A stretch of DNA of 64,000 nucleotides from Parafrankia elaeagni (GCF_000374165.1 NZ_KB893722.1:1-64000); one strand, 5' to 3'. Positions 52,301 to 60,977 are shown, counted from the stretch's first letter. The notes: generated by a model not told the origin, from the letters alone. Numbers and translations are program-made.

Positions 52301-52877
52301 GCAGATGGTCGAGGTCGCCCGGGCGGACCTGGTCGGCCAGTACGTCGGCCACACCGCGGTGAAGACGACGGAGGCGTTCAACCGGGCCCGCGGCGGGGTG
52401 CTGTTCATCGACGAGGCGTACGCGCTGTCCTCCGGCGGGGAGGGCAACGACTTCGGGCGCGAGGCGATCGACACCCTGGTGAAACTGATGGAGGACCACC
52501 GGGACGAGATCGTCGTGATCGCGGCCGGCTACACCGGCGACATGCGGCGCTTCCTGGCCAGCAACGCGGGCCTGGCCTCCCGCTTCAGCCACCGGATCCG
52601 TTTCCCGTCCTACTCGGCGGACGAGCTGGTGGCGATCTTCGAGGAGCTCGCCCGCGGCGGTGGCTACGAGGTCGACGGCACCTCGATGCAGGTGCTGCGC
52701 AGGCATTTCGACGGCATCGACCGCGGCGAGACGTTCGGCAACGGCCGCTACGCGCGCCAGCTGCTGGAGCGGTCCATCACCCGGCAGGCGAGCCGGCTGC
52801 GCGGGCTTTCCGACCTGACGACGGACGACCTGCGCCAGCTGCTGGCGCTCGACATCACGGCCGCTCTCGGCCGATGA
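49335..52877 (+). CDS. right-handed beta-helix protein fused to two CbbX/EccA-type AAA+ ATPases
   Basis: A 1,180-residue fusion. Residues 1-530 form a right-handed parallel beta-helix of the pectate-lyase/NosD type, with many 22-25-residue turns of the form L-x-x-C-x-V-x-G-x-G-x-x-G-V. A Pro/Gly/Asp linker with P-A-G-S-D-L repeats follows. Two AAA+ domains come next, with Walker A G-P-P-G-T-G-K666-T and G-P-P-G-T-G-K969-T, Walker B L-F-V-D-E-A-Y and L-F-I-D-E-A-Y, and the R-F-S sensor segments; both appear complete. The AAA+ sequences are of the CbbX/EccA class that acts on ESX substrates in the cytosol. With no other eccA in the window, this protein is the best candidate for that role. The ATG at 49335 follows GGAGG. 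Confidence 0.85.
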
Positions 52878-52913
52878 GACCAGGCTCGATGAGACCAGGC
52901 CGATGAGACCAGG
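52872..52913 (+). repeat. three copies of a 13-bp repeat at a gene junction
   Basis: Copies of CGATGAGACCAGG at 52872-52884, 52887-52899 and 52901-52913. The first contains the stop codon of the AAA+ gene, and each holds an ATGA start/stop overlap. The last runs into the AGGAGG Shine-Dalgarno of the DUF4132 gene. Confidence 0.85.
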
Positions 52914-52923
52914 AGGAACGGCG

Positions 52924-55900
52924 TTGGAAGCGGTGCGGGAACCCACCCGGGAGGCCGACGAGCGCAGCCCTGCGGACGAGCTCGGGCTCGTCGTCCCGGC
53001 GCCGTGGCGAAAGGTGCTGCATCCGCGCCGCGGCGGCACGCCCGTCCCGGTGGAGTTCGCCGCGGCGCAGGTCGCGGCCGCGGTCCAGGAGTGCCTCGCG
53101 GCCCACGACTGGCCGCTCCGCGAGATCATCGGCAATCCGGTCAGCGAGCCGAGCCTGGCCGTGGCCGCACTGCCCTGGCTGGACAGCGCGCGGCGGCGGG
53201 ACTGGATCCGCCTCGGCGACGAGATCACCCCGGCCGGGGCCGCGGCGGTGGTCACGGCCGTGTGTCATCTGCTCGGCGACCGCCGGCGGCTGGACGCCCG
53301 GACGGTGGCGTTCGCCGACCTGTGGGTGGCGGTGCACGGCCTCGGGTTCGCCGCGTGCGCGGCCGCCGAGCTCTTCTCCATGGACGTCGGTTTCCGCGGT
53401 GACCAGCCGCACTGGTACCCGCTCGTCCGGCTGGGGCCCAACACGCAGGCGGCACCGCGGTTCCTGCCCTGGCTGCTGGTCGCCCGGCGGGTACGGGCCC
53501 ACCTCGCGGCCGCGGGTGACGACGAGTACGCGCGCGTCACCACGCTGCTGGCCTCCTACCGGGAACATGGTCCGGGCCCGCGGGCGATGACGTCCTACCT
53601 GCTGCCCACCCAGGCCGACTGGGTGGCTGACGACTGCCACGCCGCCGCGGCGGCATCGGCCGAGACAACGGCCCTGCTGCTGCTGATGGCGGTCGGGTCG
53701 ACAGCCCAGGTCGACCAGATCGGCCACCTGGTCCTGGCCCAGCGCGCGTTCGACCTCAGCGGCGTCATCGAGTCCCTGGTGGAGGGCGTCGGCCCAGGTG
53801 TGTCGACGTTCCTCGACCGCTGGATCGACGGCCCGCTGGACACGGACCAGCGCCGGCGGCTGCTGTCCGTCCTCGCCACGCTGCCGACCGACGACGCGTT
53901 CACCGGGCTGCTCCGCCGCCTTGAAGACAAGCAGACCCAGCCCGCGGTGCTCGCCGCGATGAAACGCTTCCCGGTGCGTGCCCTGCGGCTGCTGCCGGCC
54001 GCCGCCGGCGGCAGCGGCCCGGCCGCCCGCCTCGCCGACGAGCTGCTGCGCACCCATCTCAGCGCGAACGCGGAGCTGGTCGCCGCCGCGCTGCCGCTGC
54101 TGCCACCCGCCGCCGCCGCGCGCGTCGCCGCGAGGACCGCCGAACCGCCGGGCACCGCGGCGCCGGACGCCGCACCCGGGATGCTGCCGAAGGTCCTGGT
54201 CACCCCACCGTGGACGGGGCCGCGGCGCCGACCGAAGCAGGTACCGAAGCAGGTGGTGACCGACGGCCTGACGGTGCCGGCCGAGGTGGCCATCGTCTGG
54301 CGGCCCGGCGAGCGGGAGGCGTGGTTCGCCGCCACCGAGCGTTACACGATCGCCTGGGGGAACGCCGGCGACTGGTCCTGGCCCCGGCGGCTGCAGGCGC
54401 TGCGCGACGGCACACTGCACGGGTACCAGCAGCTGGCGGTCTTCACCGAGGGCCCCGAGGATCTCGTCCGGCCCGAGCTGCGCCGGTGGCGGCCGGCTGA
54501 CAGGGGGGTCGAGGCTCGCCTCGCCTGGCTGATCGCCAGGTTCGGGCTGGACGCGCTGCCGCTGGCGCTGCACCTCGGCGCGCAGCGGCCGGCGGCGAAC
54601 GCGGCCCGGCTGCTGCCCTACGCCGCCGCCGAGGTCGCCGCCATGATGGCGGACTGGCTGCTACGGCTGCGGTCGGTGCGCGCGGACGCCCTCGCCTGGT
54701 TCGCCCGTCACCCGGCCACGGCCGCGGCCGCGCTGGTCCCGGCCGCCCTCGGCCCGGCCGGCGCCCGGCGGCGGGCGGCGGAGAACGCCCTGCGCGCCAT
54801 CGCCCGCGGCGGCCACGCCGCCGAGGTCGCCACCGCCGCCCGCCGCCACGGCGGCGAGGTGGCCGAGGCGATCGAGGCACTGCTGTCCGCGGACCCGCTC
54901 GACCTGCTGCCGAGCCGCATCCCGGTGGTACCGGACTGGGCGGACCCCGTGCTCCTCCCCCAGGTGATGCTGCGCGACCGCATCCACGCGCTGCCCGCGA
55001 CCGCCGTCCGGCACCTGTGCACGATGCTCGCGCTGTCGAAGCCGGGCGAGCCGTACGCCGGGATCACGGCGGTGCGCGAGGCGGCCGACCCGGAGTCGCT
55101 GGCGGCGTTCGGCTGGGCGCTGTTCGAACGCTGGCGATCGGTCGGCGCACCGGCGAAGGACGCCTGGGCCCTCGACGCGCTCGGCTGTGTCGGCGACGAC
55201 GGGACCGTGCGCCGGCTGGCCCCGCTCGTCCGCGCCTGGCCGGGCGAGGGCGGGCACACCCGGGCCACGCGGGCGCTGGACGTCTTCACCGGCATCGGCA
55301 CCGAGGTGGCGCTGACGCACCTGCACGGCATCTCGCAGCGGGCGGCGTTCCGGGCCCTGCGCGCACGCGCCGCCGAGAAGATCGCACAGCTCGCCGCCGA
55401 TCTGGACCTGAGCACGGAGCAGCTCGCCGACCGCCTCGTCCCCGACCTGGGGCTGGACGCGGCGGGCGGCATGACCTTCGACTACGGGCGGCGCCGGTTC
55501 ACCGTCGGTTTCGACGAGCGCCTGCGCCCCCATGTCGACGACGACGACGGCGTGCGCCGCCGGGATCTCCCGAAACCCGGCCGGCGGGACGACGCGGAAC
55601 AGGCCCTGGCCGCCTACAAGCGGTTCGCCACGCTGAAGAAGGACGCCCGGACGCTCGGTGCCGCCCAGCTCCGCCGCCTCGAGGACGCCCTCGTCGCCCA
55701 GCGCCGGTGGACGGTGGACGAGTTCAGAACCCTGTTCGTGGCGCACCCGCTGCTCGGGCACCTGGCCCGCCGCCTGGTCTGGCTCGTGGACACGCCGCAC
55801 GACCCGGATGCCTCGGGTACCTCGGGTACCTCGGGTACCTCGGACGGCGGCCCGGGGCGGGCGTTCCGGATCGCCGGAGACGGCACCTGCACCGACGTCG

Positions 55901-56466
55901 AGGACAACCCCTTCTCCCTGCCGGCCCCGCCCGGGACCCGCGCCGCCGGCGTCATCCGCCTCGCGCACCCGCTGCATCTCGGTGAGACGGTGGCCGCCTG
56001 GTCCGCCCTGTTCGCCGGTCTCCGGATCCTGCAGCCGTTCCCACAGCTGAGCCGCGAGGTCTTCACGCTCACCGACGCCGAGCGCGACGCGACCGCACTG
56101 CTGCGGCTCGACGGGCTGCCCGTCCCGACACTGGACCTGCTACGGCTGGAGCACCGCGGCTGGCGGCGGGGCGTGCCGATCGAGGGCGGCGTCCAGGGCT
56201 GGCTGGAGCGCGATCTGCCCGGGGGCCGCTCCGCCCTCCTCCACCTCGACCCGGGAATCGTCGTCGGCAACCTGCAGGAGTTTCCCCTCCAGCAGGTGGA
56301 GGAGATCCGGCTGAGCAACGCGCCGACCGGTGGCTGGCCGACCAGCGCCGAGATCAGGTTCGGCGTGCTCGACCCGGTCGTCGCTTCGGAGATCCTGCGC
56401 GACCTGCACGACCTGCCCACCCTGGCGCCCCTACCGCCCCCGCCCCAGGAAGGACAGGGCCGGTGA
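52924..56466 (+). CDS. DUF4132 domain-containing protein
   Basis: A large cytosolic protein of about 1,180 residues. The C-terminal 350 residues carry the DUF4132 signature (Y-K-R-F-A-T-L-K-K-D-A-R-T-L, then R-R-W-T-V-D-E-F-R, H-P-L-x-G-H-L-A-R-R-L-V-W and I-R-L-A-H-P-L-H-L). The rest is Ala/Leu-rich helical repeat sequence like other MolR/DUF4132 proteins. The function of the family is unknown; members often lie next to AAA+ ATPase genes of the MoxR or CbbX kind, as here. I prefer TTG 52924, with AGGAGG 7 bases upstream; an in-frame ATG at 52903 would add 7 residues and has a weak site. A triple T-S-G repeat lies near residue 970. Its stop overlaps a possible GTG start of the kinase gene. 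Confidence 0.82.
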   Translation: MEAVREPTREADERSPADELGLVVPAPWRKVLHPRRGGTPVPVEFAAAQVAAAVQECLAAHDWPLREIIGNPVSEPSLAVAALPWLDSARRRDWIRLGDEITPAGAAAVVTAVCHLLGDRRRLDARTVAFADLWVAVHGLGFAACAAAELFSMDVGFRGDQPHWYPLVRLGPNTQAAPRFLPWLLVARRVRAHLAAAGDDEYARVTTLLASYREHGPGPRAMTSYLLPTQADWVADDCHAAAAASAETTALLLLMAVGSTAQVDQIGHLVLAQRAFDLSGVIESLVEGVGPGVSTFLDRWIDGPLDTDQRRRLLSVLATLPTDDAFTGLLRRLEDKQTQPAVLAAMKRFPVRALRLLPAAAGGSGPAARLADELLRTHLSANAELVAAALPLLPPAAAARVAARTAEPPGTAAPDAAPGMLPKVLVTPPWTGPRRRPKQVPKQVVTDGLTVPAEVAIVWRPGEREAWFAATERYTIAWGNAGDWSWPRRLQALRDGTLHGYQQLAVFTEGPEDLVRPELRRWRPADRGVEARLAWLIARFGLDALPLALHLGAQRPAANAARLLPYAAAEVAAMMADWLLRLRSVRADALAWFARHPATAAAALVPAALGPAGARRRAAENALRAIARGGHAAEVATAARRHGGEVAEAIEALLSADPLDLLPSRIPVVPDWADPVLLPQVMLRDRIHALPATAVRHLCTMLALSKPGEPYAGITAVREAADPESLAAFGWALFERWRSVGAPAKDAWALDALGCVGDDGTVRRLAPLVRAWPGEGGHTRATRALDVFTGIGTEVALTHLHGISQRAAFRALRARAAEKIAQLAADLDLSTEQLADRLVPDLGLDAAGGMTFDYGRRRFTVGFDERLRPHVDDDDGVRRRDLPKPGRRDDAEQALAAYKRFATLKKDARTLGAAQLRRLEDALVAQRRWTVDEFRTLFVAHPLLGHLARRLVWLVDTPHDPDASGTSGTSGTSDGGPGRAFRIAGDGTCTDVEDNPFSLPAPPGTRAAGVIRLAHPLHLGETVAAWSALFAGLRILQPFPQLSREVFTLTDAERDATALLRLDGLPVPTLDLLRLEHRGWRRGVPIEGGVQGWLERDLPGGRSALLHLDPGIVVGNLQEFPLQQVEEIRLSNAPTGGWPTSAEIRFGVLDPVVASEILRDLHDLPTLAPLPPPPQEGQGR

Positions 56467-56552
56467 GGGACGTCCGCGGGTCACGACACGCGGCGCTAGA
56501 GTCGGCAGCGCCGGCGACCCGGGGCCGTCCCGCCCGTCGGAGGGGAGGGCGC

Positions 56553-57758
56553 GTGCCGGAGCCAGCCGGTCCTCCGCCGGCCACCGCCCCTTCAGCCACA
56601 GATCCTTCCTGCGTGGATCCCTCTCCTTCCTGCGTGGGTCCCTCCTCCGCGGACCCTTCCGTCGCGGACCTGCCGGCCCAGGTGCTGGCGCTGGCGGCGG
56701 CGACGCCGCCGGGCACCAGATCCGGAGGCGACGCCCTGAGCCGGATCACGGCCCTGGTCGGACAGGCGTCACAGGCCCGCCAGGTGATCATCCGTCGGAT
56801 CGGCACGACGGACCCGGCGACGGGTCCGTCGGAGTACGTCTGGTCCGCGCCCGACGCCGGGGCTCCGCAGCCGGACGGCACCCCGGCCGCGAACCCGCCC
56901 GGGGACGGGGCCGGGCCGGCGTCCGCGGTGCGCGTGAGCCGGGTCGTCCGCCACCGCGGTGCGCAGCTGGCCGAGCTGTCGGTCGAACTCCCCGCCGGTA
57001 TGCCCGACCAGATTGCGCGCACGGCGGCGTCCGTCGAGGCGGTGGCGGCCGTGCTGGGCGGAGTGCTCGCGGCGGAGGCGCTGGCCACCGAACTCAGAGC
57101 CGCCCGGAACCGGAGTCGCGCGGCGTCCGAGCGGATCGCGGACGAGCGGCACCGGGCGGCGTCCCAGCTGGAGCAGCAGCGCCAGGATCTCGAACGCGAC
57201 CTGCACGACGGCGCGCAGCTGCACCTGGTCTCGCTGCAGATGGCCTGCGCCGTGCTCGACCACCAGGTGGCGACCGGCACGGCCGACCCGCGGTCCCGGG
57301 CAGAGGCCGTCGCCGACCTCGGCACCCGGCTGCGGCACACCCGGCGGCTCCTCGCCGAGACGGCGGCCGGCGTCGCGCCCGCGCCGCTACGCACGGCCGG
57401 CCTCGCCGCCGCCCTGGCCGCCGGGCTGCGCGGGACACGGGACGTCACCCTGGACGTCGCCGCGGCCGTACAGGCCCGCCGCTACCCGCACGAGGTCGAG
57501 AACGCCCTCTACCTCGCCTGCATGGAGGCGGTGAGCAACGCGCAGAAGCACGCGCCGGGGACACCGGTCCGGGTCGAGGTGCGGGACACCTACCACGGAC
57601 TGTCGTTCATCGTGGCGGACGAGGGCCCCGGCGTGGGCGGCTCCGCCGGCGCCACGCTCGGCGCCCTGCGCTCCCGGCTGGCCTCGGTCGGGGGGACGCT
57701 GACGGTGCGGTCCGAGCCCGGCCGCGGCACCGCCGTCACCGGCACGGTGCCGATCTGA
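56553..57758 (+). CDS. NarL-type sensor histidine kinase
   Basis: A 401-residue kinase starting at GTG 56553, which has a strong GGAGGGGAGG Shine-Dalgarno; an earlier in-frame GTG at 56463 overlaps the DUF4132 stop. A Pro/Ser-rich N-terminus with S-C-V-D-P repeats precedes a GAF-like region. Then come the HisKA_3 box R-D-L-H218-D-G-A-Q, the N-box M-E-A-V-S-N-A-Q-K-H-A, the G1 box D-E-G-P-G and G2 G-R-G-T-A-V. All catalytic elements are present. No transmembrane helix is seen, so it senses a cytosolic cue or works with a membrane partner. Its likely partner regulator is encoded convergently at 59094-59750, together with a degenerate second kinase. Confidence 0.85.
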   Translation: MPEPAGPPPATAPSATDPSCVDPSPSCVGPSSADPSVADLPAQVLALAAATPPGTRSGGDALSRITALVGQASQARQVIIRRIGTTDPATGPSEYVWSAPDAGAPQPDGTPAANPPGDGAGPASAVRVSRVVRHRGAQLAELSVELPAGMPDQIARTAASVEAVAAVLGGVLAAEALATELRAARNRSRAASERIADERHRAASQLEQQRQDLERDLHDGAQLHLVSLQMACAVLDHQVATGTADPRSRAEAVADLGTRLRHTRRLLAETAAGVAPAPLRTAGLAAALAAGLRGTRDVTLDVAAAVQARRYPHEVENALYLACMEAVSNAQKHAPGTPVRVEVRDTYHGLSFIVADEGPGVGGSAGATLGALRSRLASVGGTLTVRSEPGRGTAVTGTVPI

Positions 57759-59068
57759 TGCCCGGCCACGGCCGGGACGTCCAGCTCGGGGACGAGCTTC
57801 TCCGGCAGCCAGATCTCGACGACGCCGGCCCCGTCGGCGCCGGTCTCGTGGCGCAGCCCGCCGCCCAGCGCCACCAGCCGTCGCGCGTCCTCGGCCAGAC
57901 CCACCCAGATCCGGTCCGGTGGGCCGGGGGTGGGATCCGTCAGCCGGACGACGAGCCGGCCCCCGGCCCGCGCGAACGACAGCACGAGATCGGCCGGCCC
58001 GTCCGACGGGCTGTCGGGTGCCGCCAGCACGGTGAGCGCCGCCGCGGCCGCGTGGTAGATCCCGGCCTCGATCTCCCATCCGACGCGCCGGCCGAGGTCA
58101 CCGACGATCCGCACCCTCCTCGGCAGCTGGCCGGCGAGTTCGGCCAGCGCCGCCACCGGCCCCTGGGCGCGCAGGGTCCGCGGCGCCACCGCCCGCACGA
58201 CCAGCCGGAAGTCGTCGACGAGCTGGTCGAGCGCGGACCTCATCCGGCGCAGCGCCGTGAGCGTGCCGGTAGGCGCTGCACCGACGGGCGATGCCCCGGC
58301 GGGCGCCGGGCCAGCGGGCACCGGGCTGGGCGAGACGTCCCGCGGCGGTGCCGGGACGAGGTCGTCCGCGCGGGTGGCCGCCACGAGCTCCTGCCAGCGC
58401 AGCCGCACCTCGGTGAGCTCGTCGGCCGGCCCGGCGAGGATCGCCGCCGCGAGCCGGCGGCGCTCCGCCTCCACCACCCGGGCGAGCTCACCGCCCAGGA
58501 ACGCGAGCCTGGCCTCGAGCCGCTCGGCCCTGGCCAGCTCGGACCGCACCGCCTGCTCCAGCCGCAGCTCGCGCAGCACCAGGACGAGGCAGTCCCCGGT
58601 GGCGGACAGCAGCGCGGGGCCGACGGCCCCAGGGCCACCGCCGCCGTGCGGGTCGCCGCCGTGCGGATCGCCGCCGTGCAGAGTGACGGCCGCGAGCGTC
58701 TCGGTGCCGTCCGTGAGCTGGAGGAGCAGCCGGCTGCCCGGTACCGCGGCGGGGTCGGGCGCCGCCGTCCCCTCCCACGGGCCGGTGGCGTTCCACCCGG
58801 TCGGCCCTCCCTGGCAGTGCAGGAGGCAGACCCAGCCGCCTCCATCGCCTCCGGCCTGTGTGGCGGCAGGCGGCGAGCAGGTGACGAGCGGCGAGCGGCC
58901 CGGCACCCACAGCGCCAGCTCGCCGGTGCCCGCCGCACAGCCCAGGTTCGCGAGCAGGGGTCGCAGCCTCCGGGCCGGTGGGGTGCCGGGCGGCAGCGGC
59001 GAGACCTCCGCGGCGAGCACGCGCCACGGTTCCCGGGTGCGCCGTATGCCGGGGTGGTGCCCGGTCAC
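57590..59068 (-). CDS. histidine-kinase-like protein lacking the phospho-acceptor His
   Basis: A 492-residue protein laid out like a NarL-type kinase: a GAF-like N-terminal region, a coiled-coil (A-E-R-L-E-A-R-L-A-F-L-G-G-E-L) and a dimerisation box A-E-R-R-R-L-A-A-A-I-L211-A-G-P. The usual R-D-L-H-D-G is changed, so the His is Leu and the following Asp is Ala. The ATPase region is also weak: the N-box Asn is missing and G1 reads D-P-T-P-G. It is probably a regulatory pseudokinase. A direct repeat gives H-G-G-D-P-H-G-G-D-P near residue 135. The last 56 codons run antisense into the 3' end of the convergent kinase gene. It follows the response-regulator gene by 25 bases. Confidence 0.75.
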   Translation of the reverse strand: MTGHHPGIRRTREPWRVLAAEVSPLPPGTPPARRLRPLLANLGCAAGTGELALWVPGRSPLVTCSPPAATQAGGDGGGWVCLLHCQGGPTGWNATGPWEGTAAPDPAAVPGSRLLLQLTDGTETLAAVTLHGGDPHGGDPHGGGGPGAVGPALLSATGDCLVLVLRELRLEQAVRSELARAERLEARLAFLGGELARVVEAERRRLAAAILAGPADELTEVRLRWQELVAATRADDLVPAPPRDVSPSPVPAGPAPAGASPVGAAPTGTLTALRRMRSALDQLVDDFRLVVRAVAPRTLRAQGPVAALAELAGQLPRRVRIVGDLGRRVGWEIEAGIYHAAAAALTVLAAPDSPSDGPADLVLSFARAGGRLVVRLTDPTPGPPDRIWVGLAEDARRLVALGGGLRHETGADGAGVVEIWLPEKLVPELDVPAVAGHQIGTVPVTAVPRPGSDRTVSVPPTEASRERRAPSVAPAEPPTPGPSSATMNDSPW

Positions 59069-59093
59069 GGGGCACCACCCGTCCTGTCCGCGG

Positions 59094-59750
59094 TCACGGT
59101 GTGCCGACGCCGAGATAGGTCAGTACGGCGAGGACGCGTCGATGATGCGCGGTGGAATCCTGCGGAAGGCCGAGTTTCAGGAAGATGTTCGCGATGTGCT
59201 TTTCCACTGCTTTACCGGACAGAACAAGCGCGGCGGCGATTCCGGTGTTGGAACGGCCTTCTGCCATGAGGCGGAGAACGTCCAGTTCCCGTTCGGTCAG
59301 AGCGGCGAGCGGGCGGGCGCGCGGGGTCTGCCGGTCGACCAGCTGCCGGGCCAGGACCGGCTCGAGCACCAGCTCACCAGCGGCGATTCTGGTGATCGTG
59401 TCGGTCAGCACCTGCACGCCGGCGATGCGGTCCTTCAGCCGGTACCCGACGCGCTCGGTGCCCACCGTCAGCAGGCGGGTCAGGTAGTGGCTCTCGGCGT
59501 AGTGGGAAAGCAGGAGCAGCCCGACCTCGGGGTACGACTGCCTGATCCGGCGGGCGGTGGTCAGCCCGCCCTCGCTTCCCGGCGGCATCCGGATGTCGAG
59601 GATCGCCACGTCGACCGTCTCCGCCGCGAGCAGCGCCAGCAGACCGTCGCCGTCCACGGCGCAGCCGACCACCTCGTGGCCGGCGGTGGTCAGCAGCAGC
59701 ACGAGGCCCTCGCGGAAGAGGGCGGCGTCCTCCGCGACAGCTACCCGCAC
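59094..59750 (-). CDS. NarL/FixJ-family response regulator
   Basis: A 218-residue two-component regulator. The receiver domain (residues 1-120) has acidic residues E7-D8, the phospho-acceptor D52 in A-I-L-D-I-R-M-P-P, and S-H-Y in the switch region. The LuxR-type helix-turn-helix (about 150-215) shows L-T-E-R-E-L-D-V-L-R-L-M-A-E-G-R-S-N-T-G-I-A. It starts with GTG at 59750, overlapping the end of the upstream gene by 10 bases, and is followed by the degenerate kinase, so the three form one operon. Phosphorylation by the intact kinase at 56553 is a likely but unproven link; nearby targets could include the type VII genes. Confidence 0.9.
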   Translation of the reverse strand: MRVAVAEDAALFREGLVLLLTTAGHEVVGCAVDGDGLLALLAAETVDVAILDIRMPPGSEGGLTTARRIRQSYPEVGLLLLSHYAESHYLTRLLTVGTERVGYRLKDRIAGVQVLTDTITRIAAGELVLEPVLARQLVDRQTPRARPLAALTERELDVLRLMAEGRSNTGIAAALVLSGKAVEKHIANIFLKLGLPQDSTAHHRRVLAVLTYLGVGTP

Positions 59751-60772
59751 GGACCGTGGGGGGCCGGGCTGACGAGACGCATCCGGCCGGAGGCCGTCAC
59801 CGCGAGCGCCGTGCCCGGCGCGGCGGTACGACCGGCCGTGGCGTCCGCACCGCCGTTCGCGGCGTCACCGCCGTTCGCGTCCGCACCGCCGTTCGCGGCG
59901 TCGTCCACGCCGCGGGGGACGCCGCGGGAGACGTCCGGCACCGGGAGACGGATGTGCTGAGGTGCCGGCACCGCCCACCGGACGCGCTGTGCCTCGGCCG
60001 GCCCGGTGCCCGGCGGCAGGACCACCCGCAGCCGGCGGCGGGCCGGGCCGGGGAGCGCGTCGGCGAGACGGCCGAGGGCGGCGAGCACCCCGTCCGGCAA
60101 CCCGCCGGGCGGGTGATCGACGGCGAGATCGAGGCGGGCGGGGTGGAAGGGCGCGGCGTCCAGCACGGTGTCCGGCGGCTCCCCTTCGCGGCGGAGCACG
60201 AACCCGGCGGGCACCAGGCGGACGAACCAGCCGTCCGCCACCCGGTAGTCGCCCGCGCCGAGCGCGGCGAAACCCGGTGCCGGCTCGGACCACCGGGTCA
60301 CGGTGGGGCCGGTACCCGGCACATGCAGGCAGTGCCGGACGAGTGGGCGCCACGCCGGCTCGGCCGTCCCGTCGAACGCGACCACGTGAGCGGCACCGGA
60401 CGCGTCACCGCCGGGGCCGGGCAGCAGCAGCCCGTGCTGGGCGAGCACCGGCCGGCCGATCAGGTCCGCCACCTGGCCGGGCAGGCCCGGCGTGCCGGCC
60501 GGCGCGTCCGTCGGCTCGCAGCCGTGGACCGCGACGACCACGTCATCCTGGTGGGCGACAGGCAGCGCGAGCAGCAGCGCGGCGACGGTGGAGGCGGACG
60601 GCAGCGCGCCGCCGGACGCGCCGGCGATCACTGTCACCGCGCCGTCCGGGTCCGGCAGCGCGGCGAAGGCCGGGTCCGCCGGGTCGGCGGGGCCGCTTCC
60701 CGCCGGTCTCATCCACCAGCCGGCCGGGACCGCCGTGATGTCGGGCTGCGCCGCGGCTGCGGGCCTGGTCAT
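59741..60772 (-). CDS. type VII locus-type modular protein, unknown function
   Basis: A 343-residue protein starting at ATG 60772. The N-terminal half is Rossmann-like: an Ala/Leu-rich helix, D-D-V-V-V-A-V-H-G, then I-G-R-P-V-L-A-Q-H-G and a Gly/Pro loop. This order resembles modules in the giant protein (V-V-L-W-S-x-P-P-A ... G-R-P-V-x-x-x-R-x-G). The C-terminal third includes L-D-L-A-V-D-H-P-P-G-G and a repeat A-N-G-G-A-D. No named family is recognised. It leads the operon with the response regulator and the degenerate kinase, so it may be a target or sensor partner of that system, or a stray member of the secretion locus. Confidence 0.55.
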   Translation of the reverse strand: MTRPAAAAQPDITAVPAGWWMRPAGSGPADPADPAFAALPDPDGAVTVIAGASGGALPSASTVAALLLALPVAHQDDVVVAVHGCEPTDAPAGTPGLPGQVADLIGRPVLAQHGLLLPGPGGDASGAAHVVAFDGTAEPAWRPLVRHCLHVPGTGPTVTRWSEPAPGFAALGAGDYRVADGWFVRLVPAGFVLRREGEPPDTVLDAAPFHPARLDLAVDHPPGGLPDGVLAALGRLADALPGPARRRLRVVLPPGTGPAEAQRVRWAVPAPQHIRLPVPDVSRGVPRGVDDAANGGADANGGDAANGGADATAGRTAAPGTALAVTASGRMRLVSPAPHGPCG

Positions 60773-60853
60773 GGTCGGCTCGCCGTCAATGCGGCACCCG
60801 GTCGGCGAACCGGCGAGTACGGGACGTGTCTGGTGTGAGAACACGCGGATCTC

Positions 60854-60890
60854 GTTGCGTTTTCATCCGGCAACCGGACGAGAACGCAAC
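60854..60890. promoter_or_regulatory. 17-bp stem inverted repeat in the divergent intergenic region
   Basis: Left arm 60854-60870 (GTTGCGTTTTCATCCGG) and right arm 60874-60890 pair over 17 positions with one wobble and one mismatch around a CAA triloop. It lies between the divergent genes starting at 60772 and 61014, so it is more likely an operator or leader hairpin than a terminator. Confidence 0.5.
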
Positions 60891-60948
60891 CGTCTTTGCA
60901 CTCTGTTTGCCACACGTTAACCCGTCTCCAAAGAGCCGCCGAATAGCA

Positions 60949-60977
60949 TCAGACCGTATCAATCGGAACAATATAAG
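60949..60977 (+). promoter_or_regulatory. AT-rich promoter candidate for the lectin gene
   Basis: The stretch 60890-60985 is markedly less GC-rich than its surroundings. TATAAG at 60972-60977 is a fair -10 element; the -35 (CAGACC near 60950) is weak, with a 16-base spacer. It lies about 40 bases from the gene start. Confidence 0.35.
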
